From NCBI GenBank assembly GCA_963816985.1, contig CAWFMF010000004.1:2604001-2668000 (forward strand): a stretch of DNA of 64,000 bases, given 5' to 3'. Of the stretch, positions 19,201-26,604 are shown piece after piece (the first letter of the stretch is position 1; every line of letters begins with the position of its first letter). The notes below the pieces were generated by a model. It saw only the letters and a program-made list of their open reading frames with translations. It did not search any database and had not been told where the DNA came from. Position numbers and translations under genes: made by a program. This DNA is from JAIVJM01 sp963816985 (GTDB lineage Bacteria > Acidobacteriota > Blastocatellia > Pyrinomonadales > Pyrinomonadaceae).

Positions 19201-21836
19201 TCCTCGTGGCCGCCGTTCAGGATGCTGTCCTTGACGAGATTCGTGCCCGTGAGTTCGGTGAAGTAGAGCGTCCCCTCGTCGAAGGAGGCGGACGTGCCGT
19301 TCGTGCCGGAGAAGGTGCAGAACTCAATCGTGATGTTCGAGAGGCTGAGGCCGCGGATGCCGAAGTTCTGGTTCGTGCCGTTGACCGTCACGCGGCGGAG
19401 CGTCACCTCGTCGGCGTTCTCAAGGCGGATGCCGATGCCGGTGGCCGCGCCGTCCGCGCCCGAAGCGTTGGCGATGGTGCCGCCCGACGCGTTGCCGCCG
19501 ACGGTGGAGTTCGAGCCGTCGCCGACGATGACGAAGCCGACCGCCGCGGCGGGGCCGTTGGTGTTCGTCAGGATGATGCCGTTCGACGCGCCGCTGGAGG
19601 TGACGCTGGTGAGCGTCATGCTGAGCGGCGTGCGCGAGGCGGCGGACGTGCCGACGATCTCGACGGGGATGCCGGTCGTCGTCGTAATGGCGCCGGAGGT
19701 CGTTGTGATCGTGCCCGTGTTAGTCGTGGCGTGGAGTGCGCGCTGGCCCGCGTCGGGGTTGACGGTGAAGCTGCCGAAGCTGAGGGCCTTAGCGTTGCCT
19801 TCGAGCCGGACGGCGGTCGTGTTCGTCTGCGTGACGCTCGTGGTGCCGAAGCTGAACGTCCCGGCGGTGGCGTTGGTGTTGTTGAGCGCGTGCAGGCCGA
19901 TGCCGGTCGAGTTGGTGAGCGTCGTCGTAGCGATGGCGATGCCGCCCGTGACGGCGTTCAGCTCGACGCCCTTGCCCGTCGAGTTCGTGGACTGGACGAG
20001 CGTGAAGTTGAGGCCGAGCGCCGTGCCAGCCGAAAGAATCATCGCCGGGTTGCTGGCGGACGTGATCTCGCTGCCCGCGGCGGTGGTGACGTTGACCGCG
20101 CCGCTGTTGTTGGCGACGAGGCCGGTGCCGCCGGTTCCGCTCGTGTTGATGTCGAGCGTCGAGAAGGAGAGGGTGCGCGTCGAGTTGTTGACGAGGTTGA
20201 CGCCGATGTTGCCGGTCGTGCCCTTGTCCACGCTCGTCGCGGGGAACGAGAGGTTGACGTTCGAGTTCTGAATGTCAATGCCGTTGCCGGTCGGGTTGGT
20301 GATGGTGACCGCGCCGCCGAAGGTCGTCGTGCCGCCGCCGTTCGAGTGGAGGAAGCCGATGCCTGAGCCGCCCGTGACGGAGAGCGTGCCGAAGGCGCGC
20401 GTGCCCGCCGAGTTGTTCTGGAGCGAGATGCCGTCGGTGGCGAGCGTGCAGGAGGTGTTGTTGAAGGTCAGGTTGGCGGTCGAGGCGGTGACGAGGACGC
20501 ACTGCGTCGCCGGGTCGGTGATGGTCGTGCCGCCCGTCGAGGTCATCGAGCCCGCCATCTGGTCGAGGTTGATGCCCTGCCCGCCGCTCGTGTTCGAGCT
20601 GATGGAGATGAACGTCGCGTTGAGCGTGCCGCTGTCGAGGTTGAGCGCCTGCCCGTTGCCGTTGAGCGTGACTTCCAAGGCGGTCAGAGTGCCGAAGCCG
20701 GAGGCCGTCGAGGCAATCTTCGAGCCCGTCGTGTTGCCGATGGTGAAGCCGCGCAGGAGGTTGCTGTTGCCGACGCCGAGGTTGACGGCGTTGGTCGCGG
20801 CGACGCTGGTCGTGATGGTCGGCGGCGTGCCGCCGGTCGCGGGCAGAGGGTCGCTGTAGGGCTGGACGGTGACGCCCGCGATGGTCGCCAGTGTCGCGGT
20901 CGCGCCCGCGCCGATGAGCGACTGGTTGTTGAGGAGCGTGTAGCCGCCGATGTAGCTGCCCGTAAAGAGGAAGATGAAGTCGCCGGGGTCGTCAGCCGCC
21001 GTGTCGGAGAAGCAGGTCTGCGCGCCGTTGCTCGTCCCCGTGTAGCAGTTGAAGGGGCTGGACAGGCGACCGTCGCCGCCGACGCCGGAGGCTGAGTTGA
21101 CGAACCAGATGGGCGTGCTCACCGTGAGCGTCACCGTCGCCGAGCCTGTCTTGCCCGTCGAGTCGGTCGCCGTGTAGGTGAAGGTGTCCGAGCCGGAGAA
21201 GCCGGGGGCCGGGTTGTAGGCGAAGCTGCCGTCCGATGCGCCCGAAGTGACCTGACCGCCGTTCGTGCTCGTCCCGGCGAAGGGCGCGGAGTTGTCTCCG
21301 GCGAGCGTCGTCACCGTCATCCCGGTGTTGTTGCCGGTGTCGGGGTCCTGATCGTTGGCGAGCAAGCCCTGCGCGACGTTCGGCTGGATGCGGACGTTGC
21401 CGATGACGGAGTAGGCGTCGCTGTAAGCGAGCGGCGTCGAGCTGGTCGGCGTGGCCTGAAGAGTCGTGTTCGTGTCAACGGTGTCGTTCAAGGTGACGTT
21501 GGTCGCGTCCGTCCCGTTGTTGGTAATCGTGACTTGGTAGTCAATGAAGTCGCCCGGATCGGCGATGCCGTCGCTGCCGGCGTCAACGACAATGGTGTCG
21601 GTCTTGGTCGCCGTGATGGTCGGCACGAAGACGGCGGCGGCCACGGGCGCGGCGGCGGGAACCGCGGCGGCTGTCGCTACGGGCGCGGGCTGTGAGGCGG
21701 CGGTGCGTGCCGCCGGACTGGCGGATGCCGCGAACGCCAGCGGGGCCGTCTGACCCGCAAGCAGCAGGTAAGAGAGCAGGCTGGCGAAGAAGGCCCTGCG
21801 ATTACGACGATAGAGGGACGCGATCAGGTGGTTCAT
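16212..21836 (-). CDS. Giant secreted beta-helix / Calx-beta / lamin-tail protein
   Basis: A 1874-aa surface protein. In order: signal region (FFASLLSYLLLAGQTAPLAF, residues about 15-40); a DUF11-like repeat (VDYQVTITNNGTD-type, 70-120); a cadherin/Ig-like module (GSDTFTYTATDSTGKTGSA, about 120-240); a long right-handed parallel beta-helix rich in N, T, G and S (about 240-1150); a linker; a Calx-beta domain (TVNFTTAEDTGG...EGVDFTPTSGQL, about 1370-1480); a lamin-tail domain from ILISEIRTFGPGGAGDDFVE (about 1480-1600); and a C-terminal module ending GNFRFLLNVEALP shared with the 698-aa neighbour. ATG 21836 has TTAGGAG 5 bp upstream. Likely an extracellular adhesin or matrix protein; function unproven. 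Confidence 0.85.
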   Translation of the reverse strand: MNHLIASLYRRNRRAFFASLLSYLLLAGQTAPLAFAASASPAARTAASQPAPVATAAAVPAAAPVAAAVFVPTITATKTDTIVVDAGSDGIADPGDFIDYQVTITNNGTDATNVTLNDTVDTNTTLQATPTSSTPLAYSDAYSVIGNVRIQPNVAQGLLANDQDPDTGNNTGMTVTTLAGDNSAPFAGTSTNGGQVTSGASDGSFAYNPAPGFSGSDTFTYTATDSTGKTGSATVTLTVSTPIWFVNSASGVGGDGRLSSPFNCYTGTSNGAQTCFSDTAADDPGDFIFLFTGSYIGGYTLLNNQSLIGAGATATLATIAGVTVQPYSDPLPATGGTPPTITTSVAATNAVNLGVGNSNLLRGFTIGNTTGSKIASTASGFGTLTALEVTLNGNGQALNLDSGTLNATFISISSNTSGGQGINLDQMAGSMTSTGGTTITDPATQCVLVTASTANLTFNNTSCTLATDGISLQNNSAGTRAFGTLSVTGGSGIGFLHSNGGGTTTFGGAVTITNPTGNGIDIQNSNVNLSFPATSVDKGTTGNIGVNLVNNSTRTLSFSTLDINTSGTGGTGLVANNSGAVNVTTAAGSEITSASNPAMILSAGTALGLNFTLVQSTNSTGKGVELNAVTGGIAIATTTLTNSTGIGLHALNNTNATAGTFSFGTTSVTQTNTTAVRLEGNAKALSFGSFTVNPDAGQRALHATTNTGTITTTSGAITTTTGIPVEIVGTSAASRTPLSMTLTSVTSSGASNGIILTNTNGPAAAVGFVIVGDGSNSTVGGNASGGTIANASGADGAATGIGIRLENADEVTLRRVTVNGTNQNFGIRGLSLSNITIEFCTFSGTNGTSASFDEGTLYFTELTGTNLVKDSILNGGHEDTIRVINSTGTLTGLTFDNVTVAQTAVAEGGDGMKFETLGTATMTITVQNSDITAAKDNPINASTVFGSTMTINVKNNALSNNHSAIVAAGGGNVFASNGTMKLDIDGNTMRDAVGTALLVNASGTAAPAPDQGDVEGYIRNNTIGVSGLANSGSTSASGIQIESNGGGDLDALVVFNNDVFQTNNHLILIDIGDQQGKPITSNITIDGNSTKQPGSGPNTNYNGFHVNHGNVAGDNNLSCIDIKNNDFVGGGKGVTPPNNLDFRLRHRFDTTIRLPGYGGGPTDTAAVVAFVQGQNPGAETGAASTGTSSGFVGGAACSQPTFSAVLFNSDAPGEGGGVGTLGAPEQSEMTTANASSFSGGVTSAPFVGMPLSVTPRRQPGNTLAPIAQPLANSTAQGSQLGTTEIAPPNPPVIAGNNITWNVGTLQAGQSVTLTFRVQVNNPYTGGPNVSNQGTITCTECGASVLTDDPAVGGAADPTLTPINAPPDIVVKNASGPEPPSGSSPMAFTVVLSKVAVGPVTVNFTTAEDTGGTEPATEGVDFTPTSGQLTFAAGQTVQTISVPILADADAPENDETFLVQLSGAVGGNITDGEAVGTITTNNPAGDILISEIRTFGPGGAGDDFVEIYNNTPSPHTVAASDISAGYGIFRLGATCADTPVLIGTIPNGTVIPTRGHFLLVGSQYSLGAAATGNLTMSTDLAENSNVAIFNTDSVANLSTATRLDAVGFSPNSTGNNCDLLREGGILPQISSVTPGLGNHSFYRSLCSFVPGTGCTTPNPGFPADRNDNATDFLFVDTNATNAAGAGQQRLGAPGPENISSARVNDQIGTFLLDATKASTAVPNRVRKVCGVAEECDPNRSQFGTMSIRKRFTNNTGGTVTQLRFRVVELTTFPRPDGATADIRAITSVDVVATGVTDAATCAANGTPATAPCSVTVKGTTVQAPTQANGGGYNTTMVVTLPGGGLLNTQSVSLQFLLGIQQTGNFRFLLNVEALP

Positions 21837-21948
21837 AACACTCCTAAGGTATTTTGTCCGGCGGCGAAGGCCACTGCCGGTAAAGCTTTTCGGGTGAGGG
21901 GTGAAATTTTCATCGGGCAAACTTCGTCCGAACGGACGGAGCGAGGGC

Positions 21949-21980
21949 CGGGGCTTCTGTAGTTCGCCCCGGCCCCCGCG
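21949..21980 (-). terminator. Hairpin downstream of the tail-collar genes
   Basis: GGGCCGGGGC and GCCCCGGCCC pair across a short loop just beyond the stop of the third tail-collar gene (21993). No U-tract follows on the minus strand, so termination is uncertain. Confidence 0.5.
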
Positions 21981-21992
21981 CCGCCTCAGTCT

Positions 21993-22517
21993 CTACGGCC
22001 TCTGCGGGAAGATTCCCTGCAAGGCGATGCAGAAGTTGAGGGTCAGGTACGGTTGCATGTTGTTGTGCGGCAGTCCGCCGCCCGCGGGCGGGAGGGCCTG
22101 GAAGGCCATCGGCGTCAGGGGCGTGGTGGCGGTGTTGTAGATGTTGCCACCCGCCGACTTGGCGAGGCTGCGCGCGGGCGAAGGGATGCGGAGGTCGGCG
22201 TCGTCAATCGAGCCGAAGACGCCGTGGGTGTGGAGCGGTATCTCCGAGACGAGCAGCGTGACGCTCTCGGTGCCCGACATCTCGCCGAGGAAGCGCTCGC
22301 TGAGACCCTGCCCCTGTCCGGTCTGGATGGGCACACTGCCTTGCAGGTCAGGGAGGGCGAAGGTGGACTTGCCGTCGCCGCCGTAGAAGGTGCCGAGGAG
22401 GGAGAAGAGCGCCGTGTTCTGCGAGAGCGGCATTAACTGCCCGTTGCAGAAGGCCCAGCCCGTCGGCGGGAAGTTGAAGGGGAAAATGCGGATTTCCGCG
22501 ACAAACTGATCGGACAT
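21993..22517 (-). CDS. Tail-collar (phage tail fibre / Mdp-like) protein 3
   Basis: A 174-aa protein with the tail-collar layout: GWAFCNGQLMPLSQNTALFS near residue 20, GTFYGGDGKSTFALPDLQG, then PLHTHG and the C-terminal GLPHNNMQPYLTLNFCIAL. Related bacterial proteins are annotated as microcystin-dependent (MdpB-like) proteins. It is the third of three tandem paralogues on this strand, 11 bp after the second. No other phage structural gene is nearby, so a chromosomal role rather than a prophage is inferred. ATG 22517 has a ribosome site GGAG 6-7 bp upstream. Confidence 0.85.
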   Translation of the reverse strand: MSDQFVAEIRIFPFNFPPTGWAFCNGQLMPLSQNTALFSLLGTFYGGDGKSTFALPDLQGSVPIQTGQGQGLSERFLGEMSGTESVTLLVSEIPLHTHGVFGSIDDADLRIPSPARSLAKSAGGNIYNTATTPLTPMAFQALPPAGGGLPHNNMQPYLTLNFCIALQGIFPQRP

Positions 22518-22528
22518 GTTCTTCTCCT

Positions 22529-23047
22529 TTAGGTCTGACTGGGGAACACCCCGAAGAGCGAGATGATGAAGTTGATGGCGAGGAACGGCTGCATGTTCTC
22601 GTGCGGCTGGCTGCCCCCCGCCGGCGTCGCCGCCTGCGCGTTGAAAGCCGAGCCCGGCGAATCTTCGATGTAGGGCTGCGCGCCCTGCCCGTTCGACACC
22701 ACCGCGTTGCCGGGGGCGGACTCGTTCCCGATGTCGCCGGAGGCGGTCAGCGGGTGAGAGTGGCTGGGTATCTGCTGGACGGTCAGCGTCTCCTGCTCCG
22801 TTCCGGCCATCTCGCCGATCTGGTAGGTCGTGCCGTCCGGCCCCGTGCCCATGTGGATGGGGACGCGGCTCGCGAGGTTCGGCAGGTTGAAGGTGCTCTC
22901 CCCGTCGCCGCCGTAGGTCGTCCCGATGAGCGTGAAGAGCGCGTCGTTCTCCGAGATGGGGAGTGTCTGGCCCTGGCACAACATCCAGCCGTTCGGGGCG
23001 AAGGAGCCCGCGAACATTCTGATTTCTCCAATATAGGGTTCTGGCAT
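22529..23047 (-). CDS. Tail-collar (phage tail fibre / Mdp-like) protein 2
   Basis: A 172-aa paralogue of its two neighbours: GEIRMFAGSFAPNGWMLCQG at the N-terminus, GTTYGGDGESTFNLPNLASR, then PSHSHPL and QPHENMQPFLAINFIISLFG. The conserved N- and C-terminal blocks with a variable middle are typical of collar domains used in tail tips and extracellular adhesive structures. It is 14 bp from the first copy and 11 bp from the third, consistent with one transcript. Confidence 0.87.
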   Translation of the reverse strand: MPEPYIGEIRMFAGSFAPNGWMLCQGQTLPISENDALFTLIGTTYGGDGESTFNLPNLASRVPIHMGTGPDGTTYQIGEMAGTEQETLTVQQIPSHSHPLTASGDIGNESAPGNAVVSNGQGAQPYIEDSPGSAFNAQAATPAGGSQPHENMQPFLAINFIISLFGVFPSQT

Positions 23048-23061
23048 TGGTCTCTCTCCTC

Positions 23062-23559
23062 TTAGTTGCGCGACGGGAAAATGCCTTGCAGCGCGATGAT
23101 GAAGTTGAGCACGAGGTACGGCATCATGTTGTTGTGCGGCTGGCTCCCGCCGACGCTCGACACTGACGAGGGGTGCAGGGTCGTGAGGTTGGTCGGTGAG
23201 TGGTAGAGGTTACTCGTCTGCGCCAGAAAGCCGTTAGTGCATTCGTTGACGCCCGCGTTGGCGTTGATCGCCTGAAGGGCGTGGAGGTGGGTCGGCAACT
23301 GCTGGATGTTGACCGTCACGGAAGTCGAGCCGGCGGCCTCGCCGAGGTTGTGGCTGCTGTCGAAGTGCAGCGGGGCCCGCCCCCGGAGGTTGGGGAGCGC
23401 GAAGTTGGTCTGCCCGTTGCCGCCGTAGGTCGTGCCGAGGAGGGCGAAGAGAGCTTGGTTCTGGTTAATGGGCAGCAACTGCCCGTTGCACAGCGCCCAC
23501 CCTTTGGGGGGGAAGTTGAATGAGACTATTTTAATCTCACTGAGGAACGGTGTGGACAT
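23062..23559 (-). CDS. Tail-collar (phage tail fibre / Mdp-like) protein 1
   Basis: A 165-aa first copy of the tandem trio: SEIKIVSFNFPPKGWALCNG, GTTYGGNGQTNFALPNLRGR, then PTHLHAL and QPHNNMMPYLVLNFIIALQG. No signal peptide is evident in any of the three, so export would need a dedicated route or occur in a particle. An AAGGAG-type site lies upstream of ATG 23559. The gene is transcribed away from the Tat-exported protein gene across a regulatory region of 374 bp. Confidence 0.87.
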   Translation of the reverse strand: MSTPFLSEIKIVSFNFPPKGWALCNGQLLPINQNQALFALLGTTYGGNGQTNFALPNLRGRAPLHFDSSHNLGEAAGSTSVTVNIQQLPTHLHALQAINANAGVNECTNGFLAQTSNLYHSPTNLTTLHPSSVSSVGGSQPHNNMMPYLVLNFIIALQGIFPSRN

Positions 23560-23778
23560 AGTTCACTCCTTGGGGAATGGCTACTGAGAGCTGTTGTCAA
23601 CTGGCTTGTCGCGGCGGCCTCGGTCGGGTGCGCGCCGGACGCGGGAATTCTCGAAGAGCATTGGAAGTTTGACCTGCTGGATGGTGCCCTGATGTGTCCG
23701 GCAGTAAAGTCCTTGCCTTGGGATGCTGGTTCGCGAAGAAATTGTAAAGCGCTTGTGCCTTAAGCTGAAGCGTCAGAG

Positions 23779-23807
23779 ATTCTAACCGCTCGGCGTAAGA
23801 ATTACAA
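23779..23807 (-). promoter_or_regulatory. Candidate promoter for the tail-collar operon
   Basis: On the minus strand TTGTAA (23802-23807) and TAGAAT (23779-23784) are spaced by 17 bp. This would give a leader of about 210 nt before the first tail-collar gene. Matches are 4/6 and 5/6 to the sigma-70 consensus. Confidence 0.45.
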
Positions 23808-23810
23808 GGA

Positions 23811-23826
23811 AAACGTTCAAACGTTT
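23811..23826. promoter_or_regulatory. Palindromic operator candidate between divergent promoters
   Basis: AAACGTTCAAACGTTT is a 7-2-7 palindrome lying between two candidate -35 boxes that point in opposite directions. Its position would allow one regulator to control both the tail-collar operon and the Tat-protein gene. Confidence 0.4.
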
Positions 23827-23836
23827 AACTTTAAGG

Positions 23837-23865
23837 TTGTAACTTCCGGCCAAAGCACATACACT
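23837..23865 (+). promoter_or_regulatory. Candidate promoter for the Tat-protein gene
   Basis: TTGTAA (23837-23842) and TACACT (23860-23865) with a 17-bp spacer, about 68 bp upstream of the TTG start. Each hexamer matches 4/6. The rest of the 23560-23933 gap shows nothing else I can name. Confidence 0.35.
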
Positions 23866-23933
23866 GTTGGCCACGGTGGGCAGCAATGAAGGGAAGCCCG
23901 CCAGCCTACCTAACCCTATCAGGAGAAGAATAG

Positions 23934-24428
23934 TTGACATCCCCAACACGCCGCACCTTCCTGCGGACGGGTGCGTTGGCAGCCATCACGGCTGGCATTG
24001 CACTCAGCCCCGCGCGTTTAGCCTTCGGGCAAGACACGAAAAAACAGAACCCCTCGCACGACTTTGAAATTCCCTACGAGGCCAAGCTCGACCCCGTTTT
24101 CAGCTACCGGAAGGCGACCTTCGACCCCTACGTCGGCGGCATCTTTATGGCCCGCGGCAAAGGCGGCAAGAAGGTCAGCCTGACGCTCGTCTCCGTCCGC
24201 GCGCCTCTTCCCTCGAAGGGGATGCAGGCCGCCACGCTAACCAAGAAGGCGCGACCGACCGACACGTTCACGCTTATCTTCCGCCCCGACGGGCCGCTCT
24301 CCGAACTCTCTTCGATTCACCAACTCGACCACGCCGCGCTTGGGAAGTTCTCGCTCTTCCTCGTGCGCTTCGAGGACGACAAGGGACAGGAGTTCTACGA
24401 AGCGGTCATCAACCACCCTGTTCAATAA
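23934..24428 (+). CDS. Tat-exported DUF6916-like protein
   Basis: A 164-aa protein starting at TTG 23934, supported by AGGAGA 7 bp upstream. The N-terminus PTRRTFLRTGALAAITAG is a twin-arginine signal with a hydrophobic stretch and a cleavage region near LAFGQ. The mature domain (KFSLFLVRFEDDKGQEFYEA, LDHAALGKFSLFL) resembles the protein at 25150-25470, and both look like the small DUF6916 family that I recall near tail-collar genes; that family name is from memory. It is divergent from the tail-collar trio. The last codons and stop lie inside a 34-bp tandem duplication. Confidence 0.7.
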   Translation: MTSPTRRTFLRTGALAAITAGIALSPARLAFGQDTKKQNPSHDFEIPYEAKLDPVFSYRKATFDPYVGGIFMARGKGGKKVSLTLVSVRAPLPSKGMQAATLTKKARPTDTFTLIFRPDGPLSELSSIHQLDHAALGKFSLFLVRFEDDKGQEFYEAVINHPVQ

Positions 24429-24472
24429 AACCTCGCCGGTCATCAACCACCCCGTTCAATAAAACCTCGCCG
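24405..24472 (+). repeat. 34-bp tandem duplication across a stop codon
   Basis: Two adjacent 34-bp copies (24405-24438 and 24439-24472) differ at one base. Each encodes VINHPVQ and a stop, so the first copy ends the Tat protein and the second is left as non-coding 3' sequence. Confidence 0.9.
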
Positions 24473-24486
24473 GGTGTTATCTTGGA

Positions 24487-24531
24487 GACGCGCCCCGCCG
24501 ACCCCGCCGTGCGAGGTCGGCGGGGCGCGTC
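24487..24531 (+). terminator. 17-bp-stem hairpin after the Tat-protein gene
   Basis: GACGCGCCCCGCCGACC pairs perfectly with GGTCGGCGGGGCGCGTC across an 11-nt loop. There is no U-tract, but the position after a gene end and before the GNAT start fits a terminator. Confidence 0.55.
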
Positions 24532-24585
24532 CCCGTGTGTCCGGCGCGCGCTCGAATAATCAGACCGAACAGGAGCAGAGAAGAG

Positions 24586-25140
24586 ATGGACATTGACGGC
24601 GCAAAAATGTCGCCCGCCGAGGAGCGGGCCGTCACGCTCCGCCCCGTGACGGGCGAGGATGAAGAGTTTCTTTACGCCGTCTACGCCAGCTCGCGCGAGG
24701 ACGAGCTGGCGCAGGTGCAGTGGCCCGAAGGGATGAAGGAAGCCTTCCTGCGCGCGCAGCTCGCCGCGCAGCGCAAGGAGTACGAAGAGAGATACCCGGA
24801 GGCCGAGTACGCCGTCGTCCTCGTCGAGGGCCGCCCCGCCGGGAGAATCTGGATCGCGCGTCCGGGCGACGAAGTGCACCTGCTCGACATCGCGCTCCTG
24901 CCGGAGTTCCAGAACGGCGGCGTCGGCACGGTGCTCCTCAGTCGCCTGATGGACGAGGCGCGTCGCGTCGGGCTCCCCTTGCGCCACTACGTCTTCATCC
25001 TCAACACCGAGGCGCTGCGCTTCTACGAGCGGCTCGGCTTCAAGGTCATCGGCGAGAGCGGCGGAGCTTACACGTACATGGAGTGGGACCCGAAGTGGGA
25101 GTCTGAGGCCGCCGACGCGCAGGCTACTACTTCTTCTTGA
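24586..25140 (+). CDS. GNAT family N-acetyltransferase
   Basis: A 184-aa acetyl-CoA-dependent transferase. The core shows VTLRPVTGEDEEFLYAVYAS (start of the fold), AGRIWIARPGDEVHLLDIAL, the acetyl-CoA loop FQNGGVGTVLLSRLMDEA and the C-terminal LNTEALRFYERLGFKVIGE. These are GNAT motifs C, D, A and B in order. ATG 24586 follows an AGGAG site about 10 bp upstream. The substrate is unknown. It lies between two paralogous small proteins of the surface locus and may be unrelated to them. Confidence 0.88.
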   Translation: MDIDGAKMSPAEERAVTLRPVTGEDEEFLYAVYASSREDELAQVQWPEGMKEAFLRAQLAAQRKEYEERYPEAEYAVVLVEGRPAGRIWIARPGDEVHLLDIALLPEFQNGGVGTVLLSRLMDEARRVGLPLRHYVFILNTEALRFYERLGFKVIGESGGAYTYMEWDPKWESEAADAQATTSS

Positions 25141-25149
25141 GATGGCGGA

Positions 25150-25470
25150 CTACTTCTGGTCCTTGTAGTAGTTGAAGACCGACTCGTAGCGGAACCCGCC
25201 GCTCTCGTTGCGACCGATGGGGACGAGGAAGATGACGACCTCGCCCAACTGCTCGTGGTCGAGGGTGACGAGCCCCTGCTCGAGTAAGAAGTTCGGCGGG
25301 CCGTCGAAGAAGAGCGAGAAGCGGGCCATCCCGGCCTGCTCTTTCGCGCCGCCCTGATAGCCGACGACGCTCTCCAACTCCAAGTCCACCTCTACGGGCT
25401 CGTTCACGCGGACGCGGAATTTCGTGTGCACGTGTTTCGCGAAGTCCTCTTCCGAGAGTATCTCCTCCAT
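25150..25470 (-). CDS. Small DUF6916-like protein, paralogue of the Tat-exported protein
   Basis: A 106-aa protein without a signal peptide. ARFSLFFDGPPNFLLEQGLV, LDHEQLGEVVIFLVPIG and GGFRYESVFNYY align with FTLIFRPDGPLSELSSIHQL, LDHAALGKFSLFLVRF and GQEFYEAVINH of the protein at 23934-24428, so the two are diverged copies of one fold. The function is unknown. It converges on the GNAT gene with only 9 bp between the stops. ATG 25470 is chosen; the frame upstream of it looks non-coding. Confidence 0.7.
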   Translation of the reverse strand: MEEILSEEDFAKHVHTKFRVRVNEPVEVDLELESVVGYQGGAKEQAGMARFSLFFDGPPNFLLEQGLVTLDHEQLGEVVIFLVPIGRNESGGFRYESVFNYYKDQK

Positions 25471-25563
25471 CCTCTTTATTCTCCAGAAACGAAGCTGATT
25501 AGAGCGCGACGCGCCGCGCGCCGCAAAGTTTGCCACGGCAAGATAGCACGCCGCCCCGCCGCT

Positions 25564-26286
25564 TCAGGAGCGCACGCGCTCCGACTCTTCGAGCAGTTCT
25601 CGGATTTGCGCCTCGCCGGGGCGCGTGAAGTCCCTGTACCAGAGGCCGACGTGACCGAACGAAGCGGGCCACGCGAGGCAGACGAATTCGTCGCCCGCGG
25701 CCTCGACGGCGGCGCGGCTCTCCGGCGCGGCCACGGGGACGGCGACGACGACGCGCGAAGGCCCCGACGCGCGCAGCGCGCGGACGCCCGCGAGCACCGT
25801 CAGCCCCGTGCGAATCCCGTTGTCCACGAGGAGGACTGTCTTGTGTGAGAGGTCGAGCGGCGGTCGCTCGCCCCGACATTCGCGCGCGCGCGCCGCGAGT
25901 TCCGCGAGCGCGTCGGCGACGAAGTATTCGAGCGGCGTCTCCGGCGCGTCACTTTGCGGCGGCAGCCCTTCGTCCACGAAGAGATTCCCGCACACGTCCA
26001 TCGCGCAGATTTGCGACTCCGGCCCGCGCGGCACGAGCAGCCTGCGAATGAGCAGCACGTCGAGCGGCGCTTTGAGTTCGCGCGCCACCTCGAACGCGAC
26101 GGGCACGCCGCCGTTGGCGAGGCCGACGACGACCACGTCATCCGCCGCCGCCGCGTAAGGCGCGAGCCTCGAAGCGAGCGCGCGCCCCGCCTCGCGCCCG
26201 TCGGCAAAACGCGCGGGGAGCCCCGTCCGACCGTCTCCGGCCAACGAAGGCTCCCCAACGATTTCTTTATCTTTGAACTGAACCAA
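25564..26286 (-). CDS. Phosphoribosyltransferase-family protein
   Basis: A 240-aa type I PRTase-fold protein. REAGRALASRLAPY and VVVVGLANGGVPVAFEVARE form the N-terminal part, LDVLLIRRLLVPRGPES the flexible loop, and VLLVDNGIRTGLT the PRPP-binding motif, in which the usual second acidic residue (DD/ED) is replaced by Asn. Stand-alone proteins of this kind are widespread in bacteria; the acceptor base is unknown and catalysis is unproven. The start is TTG 26286 with GGAGG about 10 bp upstream. Confidence 0.85.
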   Translation of the reverse strand: MVQFKDKEIVGEPSLAGDGRTGLPARFADGREAGRALASRLAPYAAAADDVVVVGLANGGVPVAFEVARELKAPLDVLLIRRLLVPRGPESQICAMDVCGNLFVDEGLPPQSDAPETPLEYFVADALAELAARARECRGERPPLDLSHKTVLLVDNGIRTGLTVLAGVRALRASGPSRVVVAVPVAAPESRAAVEAAGDEFVCLAWPASFGHVGLWYRDFTRPGEAQIRELLEESERVRS

Positions 26287-26358
26287 GTGCGCGAGACCTC
26301 CGGGGGATTTCGTTCACATCATACACCCCCGGCGTCCGCTTTGTGTGCGGGCCGCCCG

Positions 26359-26484
26359 TCAGGCGCGCGCGGCGCAGAGGAGGAACAGCACGGCGAGCGA
26401 CGCCAGAAACGAAACGTACTTGAGGTTATGAATGAATGCGGCCTGAACGTTCGAGTGGCCGTTGGCGTTATCGTTCGATTGCAT
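26359..26484 (-). CDS. 41-aa single-pass membrane peptide
   Basis: A short gene with a clear AAGGAG site 5 bp upstream of ATG 26484. The product starts MQSNDNANGHSNVQAAFIHN and ends in one hydrophobic helix YVSFLASLAVLFLLCAARA, so a membrane-anchored peptide is predicted. It lies between an MFS transporter gene and a phosphoribosyltransferase gene, all on the minus strand. I recognise no family. The ribosome site and N-to-C polarity support it over the longer overlapping open frame at 26319-26705. Confidence 0.55.
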   Translation of the reverse strand: MQSNDNANGHSNVQAAFIHNLKYVSFLASLAVLFLLCAARA

Positions 26485-26604
26485 GAAGGCTCCTTCCTTT
26501 CCGCCGTCCGTGATGCTTTCGGGCTTGGTTCCGTGTGAATGACCCTCTTCATTTCCATAACGCGCAGACGGGCGGCGGACTCAATCACCTCCATCAAAAA
26601 AAAT

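Noticed and set aside
18399..20366. 655-codon plus-strand frame antisense to the giant surface gene
   Set aside because: It is a low-complexity shadow of the N/T/G-rich beta-helix repeats, with no recognisable domain.
21993..23559. Prophage
   Set aside because: Tail-collar genes occur alone; no capsid, terminase, portal, lysis or integrase genes are found nearby.
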